Source: JBBQVS01 sp963792705
Lineage (GTDB): Bacteria; Chloroflexota; Ktedonobacteria; Ktedonobacterales; Ktedonobacteraceae
NCBI GenBank assembly: GCA_963792705.1
Contig: CAWBXD010000012.1
Location: forward strand, 748,296 to 812,295
Length of the DNA: 64,000 nt
Direction: 5' to 3'
Below, piece by piece: positions 27,010 through 35,946 of this stretch. Made by a program: the position numbers and the translations under genes. Each line of letters begins with the position of its first letter. Position 1 is the stretch's first letter. The notes beneath the pieces were generated by a model. The model saw nothing but the letters and a program-made list of their open reading frames with translations, searched no databases and was not told where the DNA came from.

Positions 27010-28080
27010 CTATTCCGCAATTGGCAATGTAAAGAGGAAGGTACTGCCTTCACCGAGAAGGCTTTCTGCTGCGATGTGTCCTCCGTGTGCTTCTACCACA
27101 TGACGGGCGATAGCAAGCCCTAGCCCTGTTCCTCCACCACCAGGACCAAAGTAATCAGCTTTCGAGCGAGAGCGGTCTGTTTTATAAAAACGCTCAAAAA
27201 CGCGTGATAGCTCTTCGCTACGAATGCCAACTCCTGTATCACGCACAAAAAAACGTTGCATATGTTGGTCGGGCAGTAGAAGTGTCCCCATCGTGATAAT
27301 GCCACCCGAAGGCGTAAACTTGATAGCGTTATGGACAAGATTGACCAGTACACGCGTAATCTGTTTGCTATCAGCAGCCACAAGCGTCTTCCCCTGTTGA
27401 ATATCAGTGCGGAGCGCAACCCGATGGCGTTGTGCAAGTGGTAACATACGCGCCATTACCTCACGTACCAGGCGTTCGGCCTCTATCGGTTCAAGCGTTA
27501 TCGCGGCTTGCCCGGATTCGATACGTGAGAGGTCGAGCAACTCGGATACCATATCGTTGAGGTATTGAGCCTCGACCTCGATTTTCTCCACAAACTCCTG
27601 TGCTTTATCAGGGTCGGTATCAATAATATCCTCCAGCGTCTCTGCGATAAGGCGAATAGAGGTTAGAGGAGTACGCAACTCGTGCGAGATGTTGGCGATA
27701 AAATCGCGTTGCACCTGTTCCAGACGTTGCATCGAGGCGATATCTTCGATTGTCACCAGAAAAAATTGATATTCGTGCGCTGTATCTGCCGAGTCACGGA
27801 GTGGTATAACACTTACATTCCACGTTATGGCGGGACCACCTCTACTATATCCACCTCTTTTGACACTGCCCATCTGCACACTTGCTTGTGCCAGTTTCGT
27901 GATACCGGCATCGTTGAAGACACTCTGTAAGGTTTGTCCTTCGAGCGTCCCTTGTATACCAGAAACTTGTAGTGCGGCCTCATTTACGTACAAAATGGTT
28001 AATGTCGCGTCAACAATGAGAATGGGTGATGGCAATGCTTGTATAAGACTTTTGAATACAACGGAGTACTCTGGCGTCAT
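27010..28080 (-). CDS. PAS-domain sensor histidine kinase (PhoR-like)
   Basis: 356 residues. A PAS domain (about 8-115) is followed by the H-box FIANISHELRTPLT (H133), the N-box LVNLVHNAIKF, the G1 box DTGVGI and the G2 box GGGGTGLGLAIA. There is no membrane span, so it should be a soluble sensor. No response regulator with an output domain is adjacent. The start overlaps the stop of the acetyltransferase gene as ATGA, so both are made together. Confidence 0.92.
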   Translation of the reverse strand: MTPEYSVVFKSLIQALPSPILIVDATLTILYVNEAALQVSGIQGTLEGQTLQSVFNDAGITKLAQASVQMGSVKRGGYSRGGPAITWNVSVIPLRDSADTAHEYQFFLVTIEDIASMQRLEQVQRDFIANISHELRTPLTSIRLIAETLEDIIDTDPDKAQEFVEKIEVEAQYLNDMVSELLDLSRIESGQAAITLEPIEAERLVREVMARMLPLAQRHRVALRTDIQQGKTLVAADSKQITRVLVNLVHNAIKFTPSGGIITMGTLLLPDQHMQRFFVRDTGVGIRSEELSRVFERFYKTDRSRSKADYFGPGGGGTGLGLAIARHVVEAHGGHIAAESLLGEGSTFLFTLPIAE

Positions 28081-28679
28081 TCGCTCGTCTCCGGTGTGTT
28101 TTTGGTAGACGATGAGGAGGAGGCGGAGGAGGAAGACGCTATCGGCAATTGCGTTATCGTTTCGGCATAGCCCTGTTGCCCTTGCGGTCGAAGCCGACTC
28201 ATGAAATAGCTATCAATATACTTGCCATTGCGATAACTACCAGAACGTATGCGTCCCTCAATCTCAAAATCGAAGTTTTTGTAGAGGCGCATAGCGCGTT
28301 CGTTGTCCGTATACACATCTAACGTGAGGCGCACAAGGTTGAGCCAGTTGTCCGCGAGGTCAATCACCGTTAGCATCAGCATCTTCCCAATACCCTGCCC
28401 TTGATGCTTATCATGTACAGCCATCGCTAGTTCACCAACATGCCTGGAGCGTCCTTCTCCGACACGTACACGGACAAGCCCGACGACTTTATTCTGGATA
28501 TCAGCCACGAAGACATGCATACGTTCATCTTGTATCCAGTGCTCAAGTGCAAGCCGCCACTCCTCTGCCGTTGTGGATGGCAGCCGTGAGGAACTCCAAA
28601 GAACATTGGGCATATGCATCAATTCATGAATATCCTCGGCATCGGTGAGCCGTAGTGGTCGGATAGTGATGCGTGTCAT
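28077..28679 (-). CDS. GNAT-family acetyltransferase
   Basis: 200 residues. The RimI/RimL-type fold has the acetyl-CoA loop HQGQGIGKMLM and the later NERAMRLYKNFDFEIEGR. It probably acetylates an amine on a small molecule or protein N-terminus. The C-terminal 25 residues are Ser-rich (ASSSSASSSSSTKNTPETSE), outside the fold. Overlap with the sensor kinase start suggests an operon. Confidence 0.88.
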   Translation of the reverse strand: MTRITIRPLRLTDAEDIHELMHMPNVLWSSSRLPSTTAEEWRLALEHWIQDERMHVFVADIQNKVVGLVRVRVGEGRSRHVGELAMAVHDKHQGQGIGKMLMLTVIDLADNWLNLVRLTLDVYTDNERAMRLYKNFDFEIEGRIRSGSYRNGKYIDSYFMSRLRPQGQQGYAETITQLPIASSSSASSSSSTKNTPETSE

Positions 28680-28713
28680 AGGTGCGCCTGCCTGTGTTCT
28701 CTATAGATAAAAC

Positions 28714-28746
28714 GAAAGGCCACCAACTAATTGTGGGCGGCCTTTC
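28714..28746 (-). terminator. terminator of tRNA-Asn
   Basis: Stem GAAAGGCC.../...GGCCTTTC followed on the minus strand by GTTTTATC, starting 9 bp after the tRNA 3' end. Confidence 0.8.
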
Positions 28747-28754
28747 CTGGGAGG

Positions 28755-28826
28755 CTCCTCGAACTGGATTCGAACCAGTAACACCTCGGTTAACAGCCGA
28801 GTGCTCTACCGTTGAGCTATCGAGGA
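28755..28826 (-). tRNA. tRNA-Asn (GTT)
   Basis: 72 nt. Acceptor TCCTCGA/TCGAGGA with discriminator G, anticodon loop CTGTTAA, T-loop TTCGAAT. CCA is not encoded. A promoter lies upstream and a terminator downstream. Confidence 0.96.
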
Positions 28827-28854
28827 TTATTGTTTTGCTCTTACGAACAGAATT

Positions 28855-28883
28855 AGTATAATACACCCGTCCCATTTCGTCAA
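28855..28883 (-). promoter_or_regulatory. promoter of tRNA-Asn
   Basis: Minus strand TTGACG (28878-28883), 17-bp spacer, TATACT (28855-28860), close to the primary sigma consensus and 28 bp from the tRNA. Confidence 0.85.
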
Positions 28884-29068
28884 TACCTTTTCTTATGGAA
28901 ATTTGAAAATTCCCTGAGAATTTGTGTTGTGTGGAGGCGTAGTTATGAAAGAGAATAAATGTGAGCACCAATTTAAGGCAAAATAGAACATGGCTAGGGC
29001 ACCAGCGAGGGGATGCCCTAGTTCCGAGTAAAGCTTGAGTTAGTACTATAACGAGGTGGTGTTACATA

Positions 29069-30088
29069 ATGGCGCAGATAAAAAACGGTACGATACATTA
29101 TAAAACATCCTTGTTTCTCCTATTCCTGCTCTCTTTTGCAGGATGTGCCATGTCATCCCCTATCACCGCCTCGCTTGTTGTACAGAAACAGGCGTCAAAC
29201 AGCACAACTGCTATAGACACACCTAATAATACAATTGGGTGTGGGCATCCTTCTCCTGTCACTCTCGGCATTAGCACTACAATGACTCTTCCTGTCAATC
29301 CTGCCACCTCCGAGGGCTATCATGTACGCACCTATATTGTACATGTTCCCACTACTTATGACTTCCACCGTCTCTATGCTGTTGTGCTTTCCTTTCATGG
29401 CTATGGTGGACACGCTACCAGCATGGATACGTCTAGCGGTTTCTCTCAGCTTGCGGAGCAGCAAAGTTTTCTCGCGGTCTACCCACAGGGCTTGCCCGAT
29501 GGCAAAAATCGTATTCCATTCTGGGCGGAAGTTGGCCCAATAGACTATGGTATTGATGAAGCCGCCTTTGTAAACACCTTGCTTGACTCATTACAAACGC
29601 ATTTCTGTGTGAATACACGTCGTATCTACGCAACGGGTTTCTCAAATGGGGGTGGTATGACTGCATTTCTCGCGTGTAGACTTGCTGGTCGTATCGCAGC
29701 TTTTGCGCCGATTTCTGGCAATTACTATGCTATTCCGGGTGGATGTCATCCAAGTCGTCCTGTTTCAATACTAGATTTTCACGGCACAAAGGATGGTATT
29801 TTGCCCTATATGGGTATTCCCGTGAGCAAGAACGCGGCATGGCCTCTACCTTCTATTCCCCAAACGCTGCAATCATGGGCCACTCTTAATGAATGTACGC
29901 AAGGACCGATAATCTTCCTACGCCAAGCAAATGTGACGGGTGAACGATGGAGCAATTGTAAAGGCAATGTGACTGTCACGCACTATCGCATTGAGGGTGG
30001 CGGACATACTAATCCACCACCAATTGGTGGACATTCTGTGGCCCAGGTAATCTGGACGTTCTTTCAAGAGTATCCATTACCGTTATGA
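29069..30088 (+). CDS. lipoprotein esterase, PHB-depolymerase/LpqC family
   Basis: 339 residues. A lipoprotein signal ends at LSFAGC (Cys26), so it is anchored outside the membrane. The alpha/beta hydrolase core has VVLSFHGYGGHA (oxyanion region), the nucleophile in GFSNGGG, the Asp in FHGTKDGI and the His in IEGGGHTNPP. The family includes polyhydroxybutyrate depolymerases and feruloyl/acetylxylan esterases; the true substrate is not clear. GAGGTGG precedes the ATG. Its 3' end overlaps the convergent propeller gene by 6 nt. Confidence 0.87.
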   Translation: MAQIKNGTIHYKTSLFLLFLLSFAGCAMSSPITASLVVQKQASNSTTAIDTPNNTIGCGHPSPVTLGISTTMTLPVNPATSEGYHVRTYIVHVPTTYDFHRLYAVVLSFHGYGGHATSMDTSSGFSQLAEQQSFLAVYPQGLPDGKNRIPFWAEVGPIDYGIDEAAFVNTLLDSLQTHFCVNTRRIYATGFSNGGGMTAFLACRLAGRIAAFAPISGNYYAIPGGCHPSRPVSILDFHGTKDGILPYMGIPVSKNAAWPLPSIPQTLQSWATLNECTQGPIIFLRQANVTGERWSNCKGNVTVTHYRIEGGGHTNPPPIGGHSVAQVIWTFFQEYPLPL

Positions 30089-31417
30089 TAGATGATATGA
30101 GTACAACTTGTGGTCAAGCGACCCAATATACACCACGCCATTTACAACCACAGGTGAGGAGTACAATGCATCACCCGTGGTTGGAGATGTCCAAAGAGGC
30201 TCACACACTGTCTTTCCACATCCATTAGCGGCAAACGCGTAAAGCTTCCCATCATCGGAACCGACATAGACTAGTCCACCTGCAATCGTTGGCGAAGACT
30301 CAAGAATGCTGCCCGCTGGCGTCGAAGTCCACAACGGCGCGCAGGACAGTGTGCCACAACCAGCAATATCATAGGCGTAGAGCCTATGGTCCCAGGAGCT
30401 GACATACACCACATCGTTTGCAACAGCAGGTGAGGACTCGATAAGACTTTGCGTGGGAGCCGATGCCCACAAGGGAGGACATTGTGTAGCGGTGCCGCAT
30501 CCGTTGACATCAAAGGCGTATAATTTGTAGTCTTGCGAACCAATAAAGACCAGCCCGTCCGCTATGGCTGGTGAGGATGTAAGAATATCCCCGGTTGGTG
30601 TCGAGGTCCAGCGCGGAGCACATACTGCTTTGCCGCATCCATCTACCGCAAATGAGTAGAGACGCCCATCACTCGCACCTATATAGAGCATACTTCCAAG
30701 CACGGATGCCGACGATAAGAAGCCGTTGTGAAAATAGCCACCTTTCACGATAGCCGAGGTCCATAGTGGTGAACATTGTGCCTTCCCGCAGCCATTTGCC
30801 TTAAACGCATACAATTTGCCATCGTCCGAGCCTACAAAAACCGTGTTGTCCGCTACAATCGGCGAGGTGTACAATGAGTCGTTCGCAGCAGTAGAAACCC
30901 ATAGTGGACGACAGGAAGCTGCATTACAGCCATAAGCGTTGAACGCGTAAAGTTTGCCGCCTAGTGAATCAATATACACTACCCCGTTGACCACCGTTGG
31001 TGAGGCCATAATGCGGTCGTCGGTTGTAGCCGTCCACAGAGGTGAACATAAGGTTCGACTGCATCCCTTCGCATCGAATGCATAGAGCTTGCTGTCCATC
31101 GACCCAACGTAGACAATGCCATCCACCACTGCTGGAGAGGAAAAAATGCTACCACCAGTTGGCAAGGAAGACCAACCAGGAACCAGTCGTGAGACAGTCG
31201 CAGGTGTAAGAATGTGCTCATCTGGATTGAAATGGGGGCGTTGCGCGTCCACACCAAATGTCATTGACGAGAACGTGGATGTTTGAGGAGTATGAGAAGG
31301 AAAAAATAATGTATGTACGGGGGACAAGAGGAGTAGACTGCCACCAAGTAAGCATAAAATCAACAGTACAACCAGCATGATACGACGCGTGGATATTTTG
31401 TTCTCAGGATGAAGCAT
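30083..31417 (-). CDS. PQQ-like beta-propeller protein with a Cys pair in each repeat
   Basis: 444 residues. An N-terminal hydrophobic segment (IMLVVLLILCLLGGSLLLL) acts as an anchor or signal. Seven similar repeats follow, each with a VYVGSxDxKLYAF-like strand and then GC-X4/5-C-X-P-LW (for example GCGKTVCEPLW). This is a BamB/PQQ-type propeller fold, outside the membrane. The two cysteines per blade could form seven disulphides. No enzyme motif is evident; it may bind surface partners. Confidence 0.85.
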   Translation of the reverse strand: MLHPENKISTRRIMLVVLLILCLLGGSLLLLSPVHTLFFPSHTPQTSTFSSMTFGVDAQRPHFNPDEHILTPATVSRLVPGWSSLPTGGSIFSSPAVVDGIVYVGSMDSKLYAFDAKGCSRTLCSPLWTATTDDRIMASPTVVNGVVYIDSLGGKLYAFNAYGCNAASCRPLWVSTAANDSLYTSPIVADNTVFVGSDDGKLYAFKANGCGKAQCSPLWTSAIVKGGYFHNGFLSSASVLGSMLYIGASDGRLYSFAVDGCGKAVCAPRWTSTPTGDILTSSPAIADGLVFIGSQDYKLYAFDVNGCGTATQCPPLWASAPTQSLIESSPAVANDVVYVSSWDHRLYAYDIAGCGTLSCAPLWTSTPAGSILESSPTIAGGLVYVGSDDGKLYAFAANGCGKTVCEPLWTSPTTGDALYSSPVVVNGVVYIGSLDHKLYSYHLS

Positions 31418-31631
31418 GTCGTACCTCCCTCTTATACGTATACTACACTAAGAAATACGACAAGATAGGAAAAATTCTGTCATCATCTCCTATATGTCAC
31501 TTATCGTCTGTAGACGTATCGGCGACAAAAAATTACACTTCCGACGCCCTGACAAGCTGTAAAATTTCATGCTCTATATCCAAATAGAGATATCTAATGA
31601 ATATGCTCGGATATCATCCATAAGAAACCTA

Positions 31632-31676
31632 AAAGCAGCACCAACGCCGTTCATAAGATGGCGTTGGTGCTGCTTT
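31632..31676 (-). terminator. terminator of the 31.7-32.5 kb gene
   Basis: Perfect 17-bp arms (31632-31648, 31660-31676) rich in G+C and ending in AAA/TTT, 40 bp after the stop codon. Confidence 0.75.
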
Positions 31677-31715
31677 GTTATATAAGAAGATATATAGAAA
31701 AGCAGAAGATAGAAT

Positions 31716-32552
31716 TTATTGTTGGTGGAAGGTTGTGCCATCGTTCAGATAGATAATTTGCTGGTCTCCGATATGCACAATCATTTCTGGCTTGCCATTA
31801 TTGTGGACATCCCTGAACTCACCTGTAACAGGCGTGAGGTCTTGTCCATCGCCATAGAGAATGGGGCCAGTGTAAATATGTGTGTGTGCAGCATCGCCAG
31901 CAGCGATTTCAATTATTTCAACATGCCTATTTAGGTTTAAAAAGATAAAGTGTGTTGGATGAGCAACGCTATCACTATGACCCACGACCGCATCCATCTG
32001 TGAGGTACGAGGGCGTCCATAGTGGAGATCGTCCTGATAGGTATGCCACCATGAGCCAAATGCGCTTAGTACCATGACCAATAAAATTGTGGCGACGGAA
32101 GCAATTAAGACGGGCACGAGCGGAAACTGCTTTTGTTTAGGTAGCCCACCGGTGATTGGCGTGATGATATCATCGGAGACAACAGCAGGGGCAACGCTTG
32201 GAGCAACGTTTGGAACATTCTGTGGTCCCAGACTGGCACGACGGCGTTGCACAGGTGTTCCCTGTGTTATCGGGTCTTGTTGCTGTACGTCCTCAGCATC
32301 ATTGTTAGCATCTAGTAGACGTGTTGCATCCTGCTTGGGTAATGGGGCCGACTTTGGCTTTGCGGCCTGCACAGCAGGAGTGACGCGTGTTGCGCGTGTG
32401 ATAAGCTTGGGTTGCGCGGCCTGCTCAGGTGCAGGGGGCGTTGATTTATAGCGTCGCGCACTCGAAGGCATACGGGTGTCGTACAGAGCGTCATCATCTT
32501 CGACATCGCTCTCTATCGGTCGGGATTGCCTCTTGATCTGTGCGGTTCCCAT
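31716..32552 (-). CDS. hypothetical membrane-anchored protein with long disordered N-terminus
   Basis: 278 residues from ATG 32552, which has GGAGG 8 nt upstream; the ATG at 32567 lacks a site. About 145 residues are low-complexity, charged and Pro/Ala-rich. One span follows (FPLVPVLIASVATILLVMVL), then a C-terminal outer domain with FIFLNLNRHVEIIEI and repeats of the form GEFRDVHNNGKPEMIVHIGD. The latter resembles VCBS/FG-GAP-type surface repeats. The function is unknown. Confidence 0.7.
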   Translation of the reverse strand: MGTAQIKRQSRPIESDVEDDDALYDTRMPSSARRYKSTPPAPEQAAQPKLITRATRVTPAVQAAKPKSAPLPKQDATRLLDANNDAEDVQQQDPITQGTPVQRRRASLGPQNVPNVAPSVAPAVVSDDIITPITGGLPKQKQFPLVPVLIASVATILLVMVLSAFGSWWHTYQDDLHYGRPRTSQMDAVVGHSDSVAHPTHFIFLNLNRHVEIIEIAAGDAAHTHIYTGPILYGDGQDLTPVTGEFRDVHNNGKPEMIVHIGDQQIIYLNDGTTFHQQ

Positions 32553-32709
32553 AGCGGTATCCTCCATTCTAGTGTATGAAATATGTTGTTTTCAAAAGTT
32601 TTAGAACATATTTTCTTATTAGCAAGTATACCAGATATAACGCATCAGTCAAGGGTATTTAGCACGAATGTTAGGACTTTTTGGTAATCGGGAAAAAGTC
32701 GAGGGCAAA

Positions 32710-32763
32710 AAAAGAGATGGTATTGGGGTCACAATTCATTGCGACCCCAATACCATCTCTTTT
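32710..32763 (-). terminator. terminator of initiator tRNA-Met
   Basis: Perfect 21-bp arms (32710-32730, 32743-32763) followed on the minus strand by a T run, 5 bp after the tRNA. Confidence 0.92.
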
Positions 32764-32768
32764 AGTAG

Positions 32769-32841
32769 TAGCGGGAACAGGATTCGAACCTGCGACCTCC
32801 GGGTTATGAGCCCGACGAGCTAACCACTGCTCTATCCCGCG
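32769..32841 (-). tRNA. initiator tRNA-fMet (CAT)
   Basis: 73 nt. Initiator features are visible: positions 1 and 72 are C and U, which do not pair; the anticodon stem carries three G:C pairs around CTCATAA (GTCGGGCTCATAACCC). CCA is not encoded. Confidence 0.95.
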
Positions 32842-32852
32842 TTAATAACAGT

Positions 32853-32881
32853 ATTCTACTCTATTTCTTGCGGTCTGTCAA
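32853..32881 (-). promoter_or_regulatory. promoter of tRNA-fMet
   Basis: Minus strand TTGACA (32876-32881), 17 bp, TAGAAT (32853-32858), with the start about 5 bp before the tRNA. Confidence 0.88.
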
Positions 32882-33055
32882 CATGGCGAAAAGCACGAAA
32901 AATATTCTCATTCACAAGTGCTGTACGAACATGATACAATGGTTCCATCATTCATTAGACAGCACTACCTGGGGAAAGAACGCGTTTCATACACACCCTT
33001 GACGGCAGGCAGGGCACGAAAGAAACACTAACGAAGCGGACATAGATATTTTATC

Positions 33056-34426
33056 ATGCTAGACATTATCATTACGCTCGCGCAGACATTTCGCGCACAG
33101 CAAAAACAACTGTATATGGTGGGTGGGACGGTACGTGATGTGTTACTTCACCGTGGACAATCCGCCGATGCCGACCTCGCAACAGACGCACATCCCGACG
33201 AGATAAAACGTCTGGTCGCCCCCACACGTCCCAGTGCCGTTGTCCTGGTCGGCGAACGTTTTGGCACAGTACGGCTCCACTACGACACGAACATCGTCGA
33301 GATTACCACCTTCCGTAGTGAACGCTATAACCCCGAATCGCGCAAGCCAGAGGTGTGCTTTGGCGATAGCCTGGAGGAAGACCTACGCCGCCGCGATTTC
33401 ACCATCAACGCGATGGCACGCGATCCGCTCAATGGGCATATCATTGACCTCTTTGGTGGACGCCTTGACCTTGAAGCCCACATTCTACGGGCCGTTGGTG
33501 AGGAACCTGATAAACGCTTCGACGAGGACCCATTGCGCTTGCTGCGAGCGATTCGCTTTGCCGCGCAACTCGACTTCTTGCTTGAGCCAGAAACACGCGA
33601 TTTTATTGTGCGGCAAGCCTCAAAATTGCAAAAGATTAGTCGTGAACGTATACGCGACGAAATGAACAAACTTCTGCTCTCCGACCATCCTGATAAGGGA
33701 CTCAATCTACTTGTCGAACTGGGCCTGATGGAATGGATTGTGCCAGAGGTACTAGAGTTGCGTGGCGTAAGCCAGCAACCGACATTCGCGCGCGCTCCAC
33801 ATACAAAGGATGTCTACGCCCACGTCCTACGCGTCGTTGAGCGTTCCGCCCCGCGCCTTACCTCGCGTTGGAGTGGGTTGTTACATGATATCGCCAAGCC
33901 GCGTACAAAAACTGTCAAGGAGAATGAAATACACTTCTTTGGACACGAAGACGTAGGCGCGTATATGGCACGTGACATTCTCAAGCGGCTTCACTTCGAC
34001 CACAACTTCATCGACAACGTGTCGCTACTCGTGCGTCTGCATATGAGAGCCAATGCCTATAGCTCAGAATGGACCGATGGTGCGGTCCGTCGTTTGATGC
34101 TTGAAAGCGGTGATAACTTCACAGATCTGCTTGAGCTTTCGCGCGCAGACATTACCAGTTACCGCACCGACAAGGTAAACCGCGCCGAGGCGCGTGTCTC
34201 GGAACTCGCTGAACGCGCCCAACGATTGAAAGAAGAGGCCGAACGGGTACCACTCAAAAGTCCACTTGATGGCAACGAACTCATGGAATTGTTTCAACTC
34301 GGTCCTGGTCCCTGGCTCCGACCTATCAAAGAACACCTGCTCAGCCTCGTCATCGACGGTGCGCTTTCACCCGAAGATAAAACAGGGGCGGCCAGGATTG
34401 CCAAAGAACTGTTAGATGCACAATAA
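33056..34426 (+). CDS. cca: CCA tRNA nucleotidyltransferase / poly(A) polymerase family with HD domain
   Basis: 456 residues. The class II nucleotidyltransferase head has MVGGTVRDVLL, DADLAT (metal Asp pair) and RRDFTINAMA. RNA-binding helices follow, and the HD domain has SGLLHDIAKPRT and HEDVGA. Since none of the tRNA genes seen encodes CCA, an enzyme that adds it is needed, and this is the natural candidate. A purely poly(A) polymerase role cannot be excluded. The tRNA-fMet gene is divergent upstream. No clear ribosome site precedes the ATG. Confidence 0.9.
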   Translation: MLDIIITLAQTFRAQQKQLYMVGGTVRDVLLHRGQSADADLATDAHPDEIKRLVAPTRPSAVVLVGERFGTVRLHYDTNIVEITTFRSERYNPESRKPEVCFGDSLEEDLRRRDFTINAMARDPLNGHIIDLFGGRLDLEAHILRAVGEEPDKRFDEDPLRLLRAIRFAAQLDFLLEPETRDFIVRQASKLQKISRERIRDEMNKLLLSDHPDKGLNLLVELGLMEWIVPEVLELRGVSQQPTFARAPHTKDVYAHVLRVVERSAPRLTSRWSGLLHDIAKPRTKTVKENEIHFFGHEDVGAYMARDILKRLHFDHNFIDNVSLLVRLHMRANAYSSEWTDGAVRRLMLESGDNFTDLLELSRADITSYRTDKVNRAEARVSELAERAQRLKEEAERVPLKSPLDGNELMELFQLGPGPWLRPIKEHLLSLVIDGALSPEDKTGAARIAKELLDAQ

Positions 34427-34452
34427 TGTAGGAGCTGTAACAATTTGCCGAG

Positions 34453-34613
34453 AGGACGCGATAATGCGGTTTGATGAAATAATCAAGATATGTTGCCTGT
34501 AGGGACCGATTTATCACGTCCTTGTCGGCGGGTGATTGCCACGAGGACGTGATAAATCGGTCCCTACACCTATCCGTATTCATTTGTTAAATCGCATCAT
34601 CGGTCCCTACCAA
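34453..34613. repeat. nested palindromic repeat: type A (34498-34568) inside outer arms
   Basis: The inner element has perfect 25-bp arms (34498-34522, 34544-34568). Outer left flank GGACGCGATAATGCGGTTTG and outer right flank TATCCGTATTCATTTGTTAA then ATCGGTCCCTACC resemble the two sides of a second element split by the first. Confidence 0.85.
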
Positions 34614-34638
34614 AAGATAAAAAGTGAGGAAAAATAGA

Positions 34639-35181
34639 ATGGCGAACGAGAAAACATCGGGTTCTCAGAAACCAGAACCGGGGACTTCAAGCTTAAATGG
34701 AACAGGAAAGCAGTTTCAGGCACGTACTGTTCCCGCACTTGCACCTACAACCAATACACCTAATTCGACAACTGGCAAGCGACGTGATAAAGGCAAAAAC
34801 AATAAACCGCGTATCGGTGGTACGGCAGTGCCAGGGGCAAAATCGACACTGCCAAAGCCAGTTACATCTACCAATAATCAAGCTCAGCAGCAAAATGAAA
34901 GCTCAAATCGCACTATGCGCCGACGTATGGACCAACTTGGCACTGGTCCTACCAGCGACGAGGATCGCGGCAAATCGTTACAAGATCGCCGTAAAAAGCA
35001 GATTGAACGCCGCAAAGAGAAACTCGAAGAGAGACGCGCCGAACTGCGAAAATCCATGCCCGGCGGTGGCAAGCTCACGCTCGGTAACAGAAACACCTAT
35101 TTCGTTATCGCTGTCGTAGTGCTTGTCATTCTGCTCATCGTCGCCTTCATCCTTCTGCGGCAATTCCATATTATTGCATAA
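34639..35181 (+). CDS. hypothetical tail-anchored basic protein
   Basis: 180 residues from ATG 34639 (GTGAGGAAA just upstream). About 120 residues are low-complexity, Thr/Asn/Gln/Lys-rich and probably disordered. A very basic and acidic helix follows (RRKKQIERRKEKLEERRAEL), then one C-terminal span (YFVIAVVVLVILLIVAFILL). The topology suggests insertion by the tail with the rest in the cytoplasm. No family is recognised. It follows cca after a repeat-filled gap of 212 bp. Confidence 0.7.
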   Translation: MANEKTSGSQKPEPGTSSLNGTGKQFQARTVPALAPTTNTPNSTTGKRRDKGKNNKPRIGGTAVPGAKSTLPKPVTSTNNQAQQQNESSNRTMRRRMDQLGTGPTSDEDRGKSLQDRRKKQIERRKEKLEERRAELRKSMPGGGKLTLGNRNTYFVIAVVVLVILLIVAFILLRQFHIIA

Positions 35182-35219
35182 GTGATGTACGGGTCTGCCA
35201 GCATGTATGTGATGGATGT

Positions 35220-35372
35220 CGTAGGGACCACATTGATGGCGTCCGTCGCCCAATTCATTGGGCGAGTTGCATCCGCCATCTTTCTTACGTGAGTGCGCGC
35301 AAGAATTGGTGCGTTATGAGGACTGCACATTGCTTCGCTCGTGCAGTGGACGCCATCAATGTGGTCCCTACG
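35220..35372. repeat. type B palindromic repeat
   Basis: 25-bp perfect arms (35220-35244, 35348-35372). The inside carries CGCCC/GGGCG and the CTGCAC/GTGCAG hairpin in the opposite orientation to the copies at 25.8 and 42.8 kb. Confidence 0.92.
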
Positions 35373-35429
35373 AAAATTGTCAATCGAAGTTTGATAGAAC
35401 TACAGGATTTAATTCCTCATAAAAATTAT

Positions 35430-35831
35430 CTAATCCAGAAGTTCCGCGATGATATCCAGCAATTTGTTAATGTCTACAGGCTTGCTCATGCCGACGATAT
35501 GACGGTCCTGGATATCATATTGTAAGACGCCAGCAGTGATTAGGATGGTTGGTATATTGGCTAGATGCGGCATAGCATGGAGAAGGTCATACAGTTGAAG
35601 ACCGTTCATGTTGGGCAAATGGTAATCCAGAAGGAGCATGTCCGGCCTTATCTCTTTGACAATCTCTAATGCTTCCGCGCCACTCTCCACAAGAACGGGG
35701 TTATAGATATTCTCCCCTTCAAGTGTCTGCACAAACATGTCGCCAATAGAAGGGTCGTCCTCAACGACGAGAATAGTTTTCATAAGCGTAGGTTTTACAG
35801 GTGCAGTAGGTTCCTCATTATTTGTAACCAT
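35430..35831 (-). CDS. single-domain response regulator
   Basis: 133 residues from ATG 35831, which has GAGAG upstream. Receiver only: VVEDD acid pocket, phosphoacceptor D69 (MLLLDYHLP), Lys in GMSKPVD. An N-terminal extension of about 17 residues is Pro/Thr-rich. No kinase is adjacent, so the partner is unknown. Confidence 0.88.
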   Translation of the reverse strand: MVTNNEEPTAPVKPTLMKTILVVEDDPSIGDMFVQTLEGENIYNPVLVESGAEALEIVKEIRPDMLLLDYHLPNMNGLQLYDLLHAMPHLANIPTILITAGVLQYDIQDRHIVGMSKPVDINKLLDIIAELLD

Positions 35832-35946
35832 GTTTTTTCTCTCATGAACCACTACCGATATCGGCACAGTAATAGAGTGCTCTTTCTAGTACGTGTTTGC
35901 GGTAAAACAGGTTTCAGTGGCAAAGGTCAACCAGAAAACGCTTACC

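Noticed and set aside
32769..32841. Elongator tRNA-Met
   Set aside because: The unpaired C1/U72 and the three G:C pairs in the anticodon stem fit the initiator.
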